A stretch of DNA of 64,000 nt from Lachnospiraceae bacterium. Its GTDB lineage: Bacteria; Bacillota; Clostridia; Lachnospirales; Lachnospiraceae. The stretch covers positions 1 through 64,000 of the forward strand of contig JAFYBJ010000057.1 of assembly GCA_017540265.1 (NCBI GenBank). The letters are read 5' to 3'. The first letter of the stretch is position 1; each line of letters starts with the position of its first letter. Below are positions 7,820 through 16,766 of the stretch, in pieces. The translations under genes were made by a program, and so were the position numbers. Below the pieces are notes generated by a model. It worked only from the letters and a program-made list of their open reading frames with translations. It did no database searches and was not told where the DNA came from.

Positions 7820-10800
7820 ATGCCGGGTGATGGAAACAAAGATAAGAATACAAATCAGGAAGAGAATATTCAGGAGAATGTACTCGGGGGTATTCCTGTT
7901 CCTGAGGAACATGTGGAATATGAACCGGATCCGAACGAGACCAATTATTTCGCCGGAGTAAACGAGCAGTCCGAAAAGCATGAGGATGAGGAACTGAAGC
8001 TTCATGAGATAGATCTTAATGTCCCTCAGTTTACGGATGAACAGGTTAAAGAGGCTATTGATAAAGATAAAAAACTGGAAGAGGAAAAGCAGGAAAAAGA
8101 ACTGCACACCCTTGAGGATTACGATAAATTTGTATATCAGCAGGAACAGGTTCTGGATATGCTCAACAGGAAGAAGCAAAGCCTGGAGGATTATTCCAGA
8201 ACTCAGAATGAACTTCTTGATGCCAGAAAGAAGGAGATATCAGATTATCTGCTTGAAAACCGTAAGTCCAATAAAAAGAAGCCCGAGCAGAATCTTCCGA
8301 AAGATCTTGATGCTTATGATAAACTGTCAGATCAGAGAATCATGAAAGTGCGTATAGATGATGTCATAGCGAAAGAGAAGAAGCTCCATGATCAAAACAC
8401 GACTATGTTTGAAGCTGATAAGCTAAACTATGATCAGTTGGAATCATATCTGGGTCAAAACATTCAGCTGAATGAGTTAGCAAATCAGATAAATACAGAG
8501 GGGCTTGACAAATTAAGCCCTAAGGACAAGACATGGTTTGTGAAAAACTCGGGAAATCCGAAGCTGACCAGTTCTACATTAAGTGATTATCAGCAGTATT
8601 ATAACCATACGCAGCGCGCTTATAAGGACTATCAGGATAAGAATACCGATTACCTCAATGCCACCGGCATCACCACAAGGGATCAGCGCAAGAGCCAGGC
8701 GGATGATTTTGAATTCTACCGGACTATGGTGGCCAGGCAGCTTATGATCAAACAGACCATCACTAAGATCGCAATGGGACCGGAAGGTGTGGTAAAGAAT
8801 TTTGAAGCGCTGGAGAAGCTGGGAGCGCAGACAAATGTAAGAGAGTTCAATATCATGAACGCGTCGGTAAAAGAAAAGCTGTCTGCTGCTGCAGCGGTGG
8901 ATAACAGCAATCTGAAGGAACTGGGCTATACCTTTGAGAATGCGGAGAAGGCTCTTGACGATTATTATGAGCTTGACAGGAAGATAAAGGAATATCGCCC
9001 CGTTATAGAGGAACAGATACGCCTCGATAAGGCGGTCAACCCTGCTACGTGGGGCAGTGCTGACATTATAGATACAGCGAAAAAGCGTGAACAATGGTTA
9101 AAAGATCATTCCTCACGCTATGTTGATGATTATTTCCGCAGGGACGGCTCAGAGAAAAAGAATGAAGAGCCCGGGCTTAAGGCGTTATCGGCGTCTTATG
9201 ATCCGGATAAGGATCAGATTGCATACAGAGATAAGCTGAAAAAAGAGACGGATCAGGCAAGGTTTGAGTATTTCAAGGCTGCAAAGGCTCAGCAGATGCT
9301 TCAGAAGAATGCTATCAATAAGGCGATCAAAAAAGAGAATGAAAGGATAGACAGAGAGAACAAGCTCATAGAGCAGGAAAAAGCCAAGGAAAAAAAGTGG
9401 AAGACCCAGGCAGATTGTGATCAGAGATTTATTGAGGACGCGGAAAAGAGAGCATCTGAGGCAGCCTCAAAGCGCAGGAAGATGATGCTCGGATCTATGG
9501 TAACGCGCTTTGCTACCAAGCTTACAGGGGCAGTGGGGGATACCGCGGAAAAAGCCGGAACGATAGTTGCCGAAGGCATCGTAAGAGGAGAAAGGGTCCA
9601 GGTTGAGGGTGAGTTAAAAGCGCTTAATGAAAAACTGGACAGCAAACAGACCAAAGCTACAGCCTCCCTTTATATTGCGCAGCAGAACAGGAATGAAGCC
9701 AGAATACTGAACGCTGATGATTCCAAAAAGAAAAATAAGGATCTGGCTTTCTCAAAGATAGTTGAAAGCGGAGACCACACAATGAAGGCGCAGACCGCAA
9801 GTGCCTCTCATATTTCCCTTGAGGAAGAGATAAAGAAAAAGGAAGAGGAGCTTGTAAAGGCAAAGGAAAAGGAAGCTGCAGGAATAGCTGCTATTGAAGA
9901 GAAGATAGGCGGCGCGAAGCAGAGGGATATAAACAAAAAGCTCGAACAGAACAAGATAGATGTTTATGAGAATAATGTATCTACGCTGGCGACAGAGCTC
10001 AATAATGCTACCAAGACCATTGACTCCGTAAAGGTCGGAGAGGATCTTACTCTTTCCGGTGATCTTATAAAGGATCTGGCCAGTGGGAATAATGATCTCC
10101 GCAGGCAGAAGCTTGCGGTAGAGGAGAAAGACCTCATCAATGCAGATAAAGAGCTCAAGGCCACTATGGCAGACTTAAACAGATACGGGAAGAAGTTAGG
10201 CGAATATCTGACTCCTGACAACATGGGCAAAGTTGACACCATTGTGGGCATTGCGGAGATGCTCTATAACGCATACAGCAGTGTTTCCGGTTATCTGGAT
10301 AGTAAGGAAGAGGAAAAACAGGATGAGGCGGACGCAAATAAGGTAAAAGAGACTGCAGAGGAATACAGAAAGCAGGCCAAGGATGCAAAGGATGATAAGA
10401 CCAAAAATGAACTGAATGAAAAGGCTGCTGCCCTGGAAAATGCCGCAAAGAAATATGAGAAGGATGATGATCCTTTTGAGCTTAACATAAAGGATACTAT
10501 AGGGGATCTTAAGGAGAAAGCAAAGAGCATTAACGAATCCCTGCAGGGCGGTGGTGAGGAAAAGGAGACCATCATCCAGAATATCACAGATCTTACGCTT
10601 GAAGCGGGACAGATAATAAACTTCGTGTCAAAGAAGCTTGACAGCATAGCTGCAGGCATGGAACTTTCCTATGAGGAGGCGCTCGCCAGGGAGGATTCGG
10701 AAAAGAAGTTCTTATCCAATGTAGAGGTGATAAAGAGTAGCAAGCAGGGAAGTGTGGTACAGACTGCGCTTAATGATATCGATGAGCAGAAAAACACCCA

Positions 10801-13720
10801 TATTGAGCTCATGAAAAAGGATCTTGATGATAATGCCGAGGCTATAAAGCTGCAGGAGAAGATCTTAAATGAGGCAAAAGCTTCCCGCAAGGCTTATCTG
10901 GATTCGATAGAGAAACTTGCGAAGCGTGAAGAAGAGGAAAGAAAGGAAGCGCTTAAGAAGGCTGAGGAGAAGCTTGCGGATGATAATAAGAAAGCAGAGA
11001 CCGACACGAAGGATACGGAAGAAATAAAGGCGGCAAGGGAGGCTCTTAAGAACGCAAAGATTGCGGAGGAGGATGCCGGGGCTGCAAAGGATTCAGCAGA
11101 AAGGGATTACAGGGTAAAGAAGGGTACCAACGCTCTGGCAAAGGCAGATGTTGAGGAAAAGAAGCATCTGCAGGAAGTGTTCAAGAAAGAGCAGGAGAGG
11201 AACGAAAAGCAGGCAAAGGATATCCAGAATGACAGTAAATATAAAGACCAGTTCCAGAAGAGGGATGCATTCTTAGCTTTAAGGCAGGGTGAGGCTGATA
11301 AGGCTAAGAGTACTATAAGAAAGACAGCTGTGATCAGCTTTTTCGTGGGTGTTGCCAATTCCGCAGCCCAGAATGCCAAGGGCTTCATGGATCAGCTCAC
11401 CATAGGAGCAGCGGAGTCCGTGGTCAAGGGCAAGGCAAAGCAGATGGAGGATGAACTTAATGATCTGGAGAATGCCTTCAGACTTAAGGGAGAGACAGCT
11501 CTGGCAAAGACCCGCTCCTCGCAGGAACATATAAGAAATTCCAGCATGCTTCTGCCTGAAGTAGAGAAACTGAAGAAGGAAAAAGAAGAGAGAGACAAAA
11601 AGAAAAAAACTAATATAAAGGCAGACAATAATTATCAGGAAAAATTTAATATTTATGATGCGGAAGTAAAGGCTGCGGACCAGGACAAGGAAGACGCTAA
11701 AAAGCTGCATGAGGAACGCAATAAGATAGCGGAGGATATAAAGAAAAAGAGGGAGGAGTTAGCAAAGGCCCGCGCCGAGGAAAAAGTGAAACTCGATGCT
11801 CTCCATAAGCAGCTTAAGGAGCAGTATAATGTCAATCCGGAAGAGGCCGAGATAACCATAGATATAAAGACGGGTCTCAATCAGCTTAAGGCGGAGACCG
11901 CAAAGAAGGCGGTTGAGAAATATATCGAGCAGAAAAAGGATTTCATAGATATACTCACATCCAACGCTTATATAGAGTCGGACGCAGCGCAGAGACAGGT
12001 TATCAAAGAGCAGGTAAAGAACTTAAAGCAGGATAAGGATGTAGAGGCAAAGGCAGAGAAACTTGATAAATACAGCGATAAGTTAAAAGGATTGTTTACT
12101 CCGAACAATATGTCCAGAGTGGATACCATAGTATCTGCGGCTGAGACATTAGTGGGACTCTACGGAAGCGTCAAAGGTTTTATTACCGGAAGCGGCGGAG
12201 GCGATAAGGAGGATGAGGAATCCAAAGGCATTGCCGGTAAGATCGCAGATATGAAGGAAAAGGCTGCCGATATTCGTAAAGGAATGATGGAAGCTGACGG
12301 CGATGCTGGGAAGGAGCAGGGTGTAATAGACAATATCCTGGATATCGCAGGCAGCATGCGTGAGATCACGGATACCATAGCAAAGAAGATAGACGGTATG
12401 GCGAAGGACTATGAGGAGACCCTTGATGACCAGAGGGAAATCAAAGCGCATGCGGACAGTGAAGTAAAGGCATACAAGGAGATTTTTGACAAACAGCCGG
12501 AACTTCCTGTCGATCAGGCTTTTGCGAAAAAGAGAGAGGCTGATTTCAAGAATATTGATGAGAACCTCAAGGATTCCATAGCGCTTTCCGAGGAGGCTTT
12601 AAAGAACAGCGTAAAGCCCATGGAAGATGCCGAAAAGGAGCTTAAGGGTAAGGAAACCGCATTAAAAGATGCAGGGGAAAAGGTAAATGCCGCAAGGGAT
12701 GAGCTTAACAGGCTTGTGGATATCGAGGTGCAGAAGGAAAAAGGAAAAGCCTTACATGATTTCCGTGAGACTAAGAGAGAAATTGAGAAAGAGAGAGAGT
12801 CATGGAAGGATGATTACCATGACGCGTTAAATGAACTCTTCCCTATGTCTGAGCAGGAGATCCGCGCTGAAGAGCAGTATAAGGAAGCGAAAAAGCGTGC
12901 CGAGTTGGAAAAGGCGCATCTTGACAAGCAGAATGCACTGATCGAGGAGAATAAGAAGCTTCTGGAGGAGGAAAAGAAAAAATCCGCAGATCGTGAGAAT
13001 GAGCTTAAGAACAGGCTTGAGAATACTATCGATGACCAGAAGCAAAAATTAGCTGATCAGATGGCGGAGATCGAATCTCAAAAGGCAAAGCTTGCTGAAC
13101 AATTAAAACTGATAGAAGAGCAGAAAGCTAAACTCGAACAGAATCAGCAGCAGAAGCAGCAGGAGGAACAGCAAAGGCAGGAGGCGCTGGATCATGAGTA
13201 TGCCGTTGCCCAGCAGAAAAAGAATGAGAATTATAAAAAATTAGATAAGCTGGATGACATCCTGGCTAATCTGATAGAAACGGATAAAGGCTATTTTGGT
13301 CATAGTAATTCCAAAAAATATGAAAAAATGCTGAAGGAATTGGATAAATTCGTAGGTGACAGAGAAAAGAATGTGGATCTCACCCCTGAAAAGACCAAGG
13401 ATCTCAAGAAAGCCCTGGTAGAATACCTCGATCATGTGGGTATGGGCGTGGCTCACCATCACAATGGAAACGTGCGTAAGGAAAATGCCCTTGCGGCGCT
13501 TGATCTCATCGATCATGAAAAGGCCCATGATTATGAAGTGAAGGCATCAGTTAAGAGAGAGGGAGAGAAGGACAGGAAGCAGATAAGTCTTGATACTCTC
13601 ATGGATAGGGAAAACGTAAAACGTGATCCGAACAAGCCCAAGAACAGGAAAGTATCCGATGTGATCAAGGCAGAAAAGGGTGCAAATGATCTTAACAATC
13701 AAAAGGCAAAAAAGAAGTAA
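7820..13720 (+). CDS. Giant charged coiled-coil protein with internal duplication
   Basis: 1966-aa protein very rich in Lys, Glu, Asp and Gln, mostly predicted coiled coil, with no signal peptide or clear TM segment. The start is at 7820 with AAGGAGG at 7805-7811; an in-frame TTG at 7745 lies inside the promoter. Two copies of a unit of about 400 residues sit roughly 600 residues apart. One marker is TPDNMGKVDTIVGIAEML (near residue 790) versus TPNNMSRVDTIVSAAETL (near 1420). Each copy also has a less charged alpha-helical stretch upstream (near 555 and 1165). A Gln-rich segment precedes the C-terminal domain, which has GVAHHHNGNVRKENALAALD and then DRKQISLDTLMDRE (1918-1931). No known family recognised. 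It could be a scaffold, filament or very large effector. Followed by a terminator. Confidence 0.85.
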   Translation: MPGDGNKDKNTNQEENIQENVLGGIPVPEEHVEYEPDPNETNYFAGVNEQSEKHEDEELKLHEIDLNVPQFTDEQVKEAIDKDKKLEEEKQEKELHTLEDYDKFVYQQEQVLDMLNRKKQSLEDYSRTQNELLDARKKEISDYLLENRKSNKKKPEQNLPKDLDAYDKLSDQRIMKVRIDDVIAKEKKLHDQNTTMFEADKLNYDQLESYLGQNIQLNELANQINTEGLDKLSPKDKTWFVKNSGNPKLTSSTLSDYQQYYNHTQRAYKDYQDKNTDYLNATGITTRDQRKSQADDFEFYRTMVARQLMIKQTITKIAMGPEGVVKNFEALEKLGAQTNVREFNIMNASVKEKLSAAAAVDNSNLKELGYTFENAEKALDDYYELDRKIKEYRPVIEEQIRLDKAVNPATWGSADIIDTAKKREQWLKDHSSRYVDDYFRRDGSEKKNEEPGLKALSASYDPDKDQIAYRDKLKKETDQARFEYFKAAKAQQMLQKNAINKAIKKENERIDRENKLIEQEKAKEKKWKTQADCDQRFIEDAEKRASEAASKRRKMMLGSMVTRFATKLTGAVGDTAEKAGTIVAEGIVRGERVQVEGELKALNEKLDSKQTKATASLYIAQQNRNEARILNADDSKKKNKDLAFSKIVESGDHTMKAQTASASHISLEEEIKKKEEELVKAKEKEAAGIAAIEEKIGGAKQRDINKKLEQNKIDVYENNVSTLATELNNATKTIDSVKVGEDLTLSGDLIKDLASGNNDLRRQKLAVEEKDLINADKELKATMADLNRYGKKLGEYLTPDNMGKVDTIVGIAEMLYNAYSSVSGYLDSKEEEKQDEADANKVKETAEEYRKQAKDAKDDKTKNELNEKAAALENAAKKYEKDDDPFELNIKDTIGDLKEKAKSINESLQGGGEEKETIIQNITDLTLEAGQIINFVSKKLDSIAAGMELSYEEALAREDSEKKFLSNVEVIKSSKQGSVVQTALNDIDEQKNTHIELMKKDLDDNAEAIKLQEKILNEAKASRKAYLDSIEKLAKREEEERKEALKKAEEKLADDNKKAETDTKDTEEIKAAREALKNAKIAEEDAGAAKDSAERDYRVKKGTNALAKADVEEKKHLQEVFKKEQERNEKQAKDIQNDSKYKDQFQKRDAFLALRQGEADKAKSTIRKTAVISFFVGVANSAAQNAKGFMDQLTIGAAESVVKGKAKQMEDELNDLENAFRLKGETALAKTRSSQEHIRNSSMLLPEVEKLKKEKEERDKKKKTNIKADNNYQEKFNIYDAEVKAADQDKEDAKKLHEERNKIAEDIKKKREELAKARAEEKVKLDALHKQLKEQYNVNPEEAEITIDIKTGLNQLKAETAKKAVEKYIEQKKDFIDILTSNAYIESDAAQRQVIKEQVKNLKQDKDVEAKAEKLDKYSDKLKGLFTPNNMSRVDTIVSAAETLVGLYGSVKGFITGSGGGDKEDEESKGIAGKIADMKEKAADIRKGMMEADGDAGKEQGVIDNILDIAGSMREITDTIAKKIDGMAKDYEETLDDQREIKAHADSEVKAYKEIFDKQPELPVDQAFAKKREADFKNIDENLKDSIALSEEALKNSVKPMEDAEKELKGKETALKDAGEKVNAARDELNRLVDIEVQKEKGKALHDFRETKREIEKERESWKDDYHDALNELFPMSEQEIRAEEQYKEAKKRAELEKAHLDKQNALIEENKKLLEEEKKKSADRENELKNRLENTIDDQKQKLADQMAEIESQKAKLAEQLKLIEEQKAKLEQNQQQKQQEEQQRQEALDHEYAVAQQKKNENYKKLDKLDDILANLIETDKGYFGHSNSKKYEKMLKELDKFVGDREKNVDLTPEKTKDLKKALVEYLDHVGMGVAHHHNGNVRKENALAALDLIDHEKAHDYEVKASVKREGEKDRKQISLDTLMDRENVKRDPNKPKNRKVSDVIKAEKGANDLNNQKAKKK

Positions 13721-13750
13721 TAAGGGCGCACGAAAAAAATAATAGTAAAA

Positions 13751-13777
13751 AAACAGGCGGTAGTAACCGCCTGTTTT
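13751..13777 (+). terminator. Rho-independent terminator after the giant gene
   Basis: Stem AACAGGCGG / CCGCCTGTT around TAGTAA, followed by a T run (13772-13777), 31 bases after the stop codon of the 1966-aa gene. Confidence 0.9.
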
Positions 13778-13801
13778 TGCTGTGAAGAGCCTTTGATCCG
13801 C

Positions 13802-13833
13802 TTGCATTTTACTTGCACTTGGAAATGTATAAT
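13802..13833 (+). promoter_or_regulatory. Promoter site C, TTGCAT-N5-TTGCAC-N9-TATAAT
   Basis: TTGCAT (13802-13807), TTTAC, TTGCAC (13813-13818), 9 bases, TATAAT (13828-13833). It has the same geometry as sites A, B, D and E and precedes the 925-aa gene. One half-site differs in its last base, as in site B. Confidence 0.75.
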
Positions 13834-13865
13834 TATGACAAGTTATATTAAAGGAGGTAAAAGAT

Positions 13866-16643
13866 ATGCCGCGACCTGAAGATAATAATAACCAGAATAC
13901 AGAGGTAAACTCAGAGGGGAAGATATATCCGTGGGAAATCGAAGGGATGGATTTTTCACTTTATAAGTCCCTGGATGGTTACGGCCTCCAGATGAATGAT
14001 GCCTCAAGACTCATAGGAAGGGATAAGGAGGAAGAAGAACTACAGTCGGATATGACGAACGGCATGGCCGCGGATAATGATTCTTTTTCAGAGGAAGATG
14101 CAAAGAAGGTCGTCGGAGGTGAAACCGGACATATCTTTTTATATGGAGAATCCGCCGGCAATTATTATACAAGCAAGCAGATACCGGATGCGATCGATCT
14201 GTATAAACAGATAAGGGATATACAAAAGGATATATCCAAACAACTCCGCAGCAGACATAAGGGAAATGATGACGCGGAGTCAAGATATTATCAGTCAAGG
14301 GCAAATGAATATGCGGATATGCTCGACCTTGATTCAGAGGTGGCAGATCCCGAAAGAGGCGGAAACCTCTTTCAGGCGTATTTCAATGCACCCTATACTT
14401 CAAGATTCAGGGCTATAGCCGGAGGCTTTCCTAAATTCGGCACGGATGGATTTGAAGAATGTATCGATATAATGGATCAGAAAGGTGTCCCCGGAGAAAA
14501 ATCCATCTATGATGATTATATGACCATGATGACTGCCTACAGCAGGGAGTTAAATGTGCAGTATCACAGACAGCAGATGGAAAAAGAAGGTTGGGATGCC
14601 GGTAAAGAAAAGACCTATTTAAACGAACTTCGTCTGGAACATCAAAAAAGCATAGAAGCATTTGATAAGCTCTGGGAGATCGATGATCACGGGCAGTATG
14701 ACAAAGCCCTGAACAATCCGCTGGATGCTCTGGTAGGTAAGAGTGCGTCAAACCACCGTGATGCAAACGATGCTGTTGGATATTTACGCGGTGAGGTACG
14801 CGCCATTGATCTGGGCTATGACAGCAGTCATCTGCATATCCTGGGACAGGTGGGGATGCAGGAACAGTCATTAAAAAAGAGGGAATCTGAGCTTTCGATC
14901 GATCATAAGAATGCAGAGAAGGAGCTTGAGGATTTCAAAAAAGATCCGGAAGCATACAGAAACAGAAATAATGACAATAAAGATGTGACACTGGAATCCC
15001 TGCAGGAAAAGCTAAAAGGCATAGAGGATAAGCAGGAGCAGTTAAAAGAATACAAAGAGGAATTCGGGCGGTTCAAGGATGAGATCTGGGGGAAAACCGT
15101 AAATTCAAAGGAGGAAATGCAGTCTGCCGAAAACAGGGTAAACGATTTCTTTTCATCCCACAGGGAAAAATACAGGGAGCTTCAGAAATGTCAGGACACT
15201 TATAAGCAGGGGATAGATTACAATAAGGAAAAAGCTGCAAAGGCGCCGGAGATTTCAAGGCCCTCTCTTCACAGCGGTGATATAAATGCGTTCATGCAGA
15301 TAAATGATATCATGACAAGCTACCTTGGCGGTGAGGATAATTTCCCCGGCATGCAGGAGAAGCTCTTAACGAGTGTGGGATCCGTAGGAAGAAATATTAC
15401 GGATAAGACTTTAAATTCAAAGAAAGATAAAGAACTGAATCCCGGTTTTGATAAGGACTGCAAGCAGCTTGCGGGTGAAGTATCGGATGCGATCACTAAG
15501 AATGAAAATGAACGCATAAAGGACGAGGATCATCCCGCTGTGGAAAGACTGCGTTCGGGATTTGCGGAAACTGCAAAAATAATGGCTGACAGCATGCGTG
15601 AAGGCGTTCATATAAATGAGGTTACCGAACGTGGGTTCTTTGGTGTACAGACATTGAGCCCCCAGTTTAATCAGGATATGTTCAAACCGGAGAATGCGGA
15701 TAAGTTAGAGAAAGCGCTTAAGGATTATCCTCTTGACAGGTTTGTGGAGCTTGGAAACAAGCTTCAGCGGGGCAGGCTCGACTATATTAAAAAAGAAGGC
15801 GGCATGTCACAGAAGGAAAAAGATGCCTATAACATGGAAATGAACACCATGCGGGAGGAAATGACGGAGCTTTCGAAGGAACTTCATGAAAAATCATTAA
15901 ATCCCAGTCCCGAGACCCTTTCGCTTTTCGGCAAGCCTGCCTATCTGACTGCCGAGACAACCGGGTTTATAGGAAATCGCGGGCTGGAAACGATCATAAA
16001 AGATTACGGGAAAGATTTTTCGGTAACGGATATTTCCGATAAGCAGATGGACCGACTTTCATCTGCTCTTGATAAGGTAAGCGCCAAGCGTATGGGGCTT
16101 TTTGACCGTGAGGGAGATGAACGCCGCTTTATGAGGGAGCAGGCGGAGAAGATGCAGGAGAATCTAAAGAAGCTAGGAAGCGGTATGATCGATTCCCCTG
16201 CCGGACCCAGACCGATGACACAGAATGAGAAAAAAGACCTGCTTTCCGAAACTATTGACGGATTAAACGATCTGAGTACCAGGGCGGATACTTATATCGC
16301 ACATGCAACAAAGAACGGGACCAAGACGCCGAGCGGTGCGGGAAAGACGCGTCTTGAAGGTGCAAGAGATCTTAAAGATCTGACATATGAACTTCAGGAG
16401 TCACTGACAAAGGAACTTCAATCCCAGATGAAGCGCGAAGCTTCACTGGTGCAGAAAAAGGCCGGTGACCGAAAGAGCATAAGTTTAAAGGAACTTCAGG
16501 AAAAGGATAAAAAGACAGAGCCCGAACACAAGGGCAGGAACAGCGTCCGGGAGCCGCATAAAAGGCCGGCTCTCGAGAGTGCGAAGCACGGTATGAATGA
16601 CAGCCTTCAGAATAATAAAGCGGTCGTGCCGAAGCGTAAATAA
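13866..16643 (+). CDS. Large hydrophilic helical protein, unknown
   Basis: 925-aa protein without signal peptide or TM helices. The N-terminus is Asn-rich (EDNNNQNTEVNSEG), the middle (about residues 340-460) is a charged coiled coil, and the C-terminal half is mixed helical. The C-terminus contains PSGAGKTRLEGARDLKDL, then DRKSISLKELQEKD (868-881) and a basic tail ending VVPKRK. The same two elements occur in order near the end of the 1966-aa protein. GAGKT resembles a P-loop fragment, but the rest of an NTPase is absent. The start has AAGGAGG 8 bases upstream. Transcribed from site C; its terminator overlaps the next promoter. Function unknown. Confidence 0.85.
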   Translation: MPRPEDNNNQNTEVNSEGKIYPWEIEGMDFSLYKSLDGYGLQMNDASRLIGRDKEEEELQSDMTNGMAADNDSFSEEDAKKVVGGETGHIFLYGESAGNYYTSKQIPDAIDLYKQIRDIQKDISKQLRSRHKGNDDAESRYYQSRANEYADMLDLDSEVADPERGGNLFQAYFNAPYTSRFRAIAGGFPKFGTDGFEECIDIMDQKGVPGEKSIYDDYMTMMTAYSRELNVQYHRQQMEKEGWDAGKEKTYLNELRLEHQKSIEAFDKLWEIDDHGQYDKALNNPLDALVGKSASNHRDANDAVGYLRGEVRAIDLGYDSSHLHILGQVGMQEQSLKKRESELSIDHKNAEKELEDFKKDPEAYRNRNNDNKDVTLESLQEKLKGIEDKQEQLKEYKEEFGRFKDEIWGKTVNSKEEMQSAENRVNDFFSSHREKYRELQKCQDTYKQGIDYNKEKAAKAPEISRPSLHSGDINAFMQINDIMTSYLGGEDNFPGMQEKLLTSVGSVGRNITDKTLNSKKDKELNPGFDKDCKQLAGEVSDAITKNENERIKDEDHPAVERLRSGFAETAKIMADSMREGVHINEVTERGFFGVQTLSPQFNQDMFKPENADKLEKALKDYPLDRFVELGNKLQRGRLDYIKKEGGMSQKEKDAYNMEMNTMREEMTELSKELHEKSLNPSPETLSLFGKPAYLTAETTGFIGNRGLETIIKDYGKDFSVTDISDKQMDRLSSALDKVSAKRMGLFDREGDERRFMREQAEKMQENLKKLGSGMIDSPAGPRPMTQNEKKDLLSETIDGLNDLSTRADTYIAHATKNGTKTPSGAGKTRLEGARDLKDLTYELQESLTKELQSQMKREASLVQKKAGDRKSISLKELQEKDKKTEPEHKGRNSVREPHKRPALESAKHGMNDSLQNNKAVVPKRK

Positions 16644-16656
16644 ATACAGTCGTATA

Positions 16657-16692
16657 AACCGGGTGCTTGCACTTTGCTTGCACCCGGTTCTT
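16657..16692 (+). terminator. Terminator hairpin that contains promoter site D
   Basis: Stem AACCGGGTGC (16657-16666) / GCACCCGGTT (16680-16689) with a 13-base loop, followed by CTTTAT. The first TTGCAC of promoter D lies in the loop and the second overlaps the right arm. The pyrimidine-rich tail runs into the -10. One 42-base segment therefore appears both to end one gene and to start the next. Confidence 0.75.
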
Positions 16693-16698
16693 TATAAT
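16667..16698 (+). promoter_or_regulatory. Promoter site D, TTGCAC-N5-TTGCAC-N9-TATAAT
   Basis: TTGCAC (16667-16672), TTTGC, TTGCAC (16678-16683), 9 bases, TATAAT (16693-16698). This is a perfect copy of the consensus. It drives the Fic-domain gene at 16767 and is embedded in the preceding terminator hairpin. Confidence 0.78.
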
Positions 16699-16766
16699 AC
16701 AAAGCAATGTTGATACAACTTATCGTTGAATAGAAAAACGGTGTACGAAGTCGAAAGGAGAAAAAA

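Noticed and set aside
7820..13720. Giant coiled-coil protein as a phage tail tape measure
   Set aside because: No other phage structural genes, no integrase and no hydrophobic tape-measure centre are present, and the gene has its own promoter and terminator.
16300..16360. GAGKT in the 925-aa protein as a P-loop NTPase
   Set aside because: No hydrophobic strand precedes it and no Walker B or other NTPase motif follows. It fits better with the shared G-x-x-R element.
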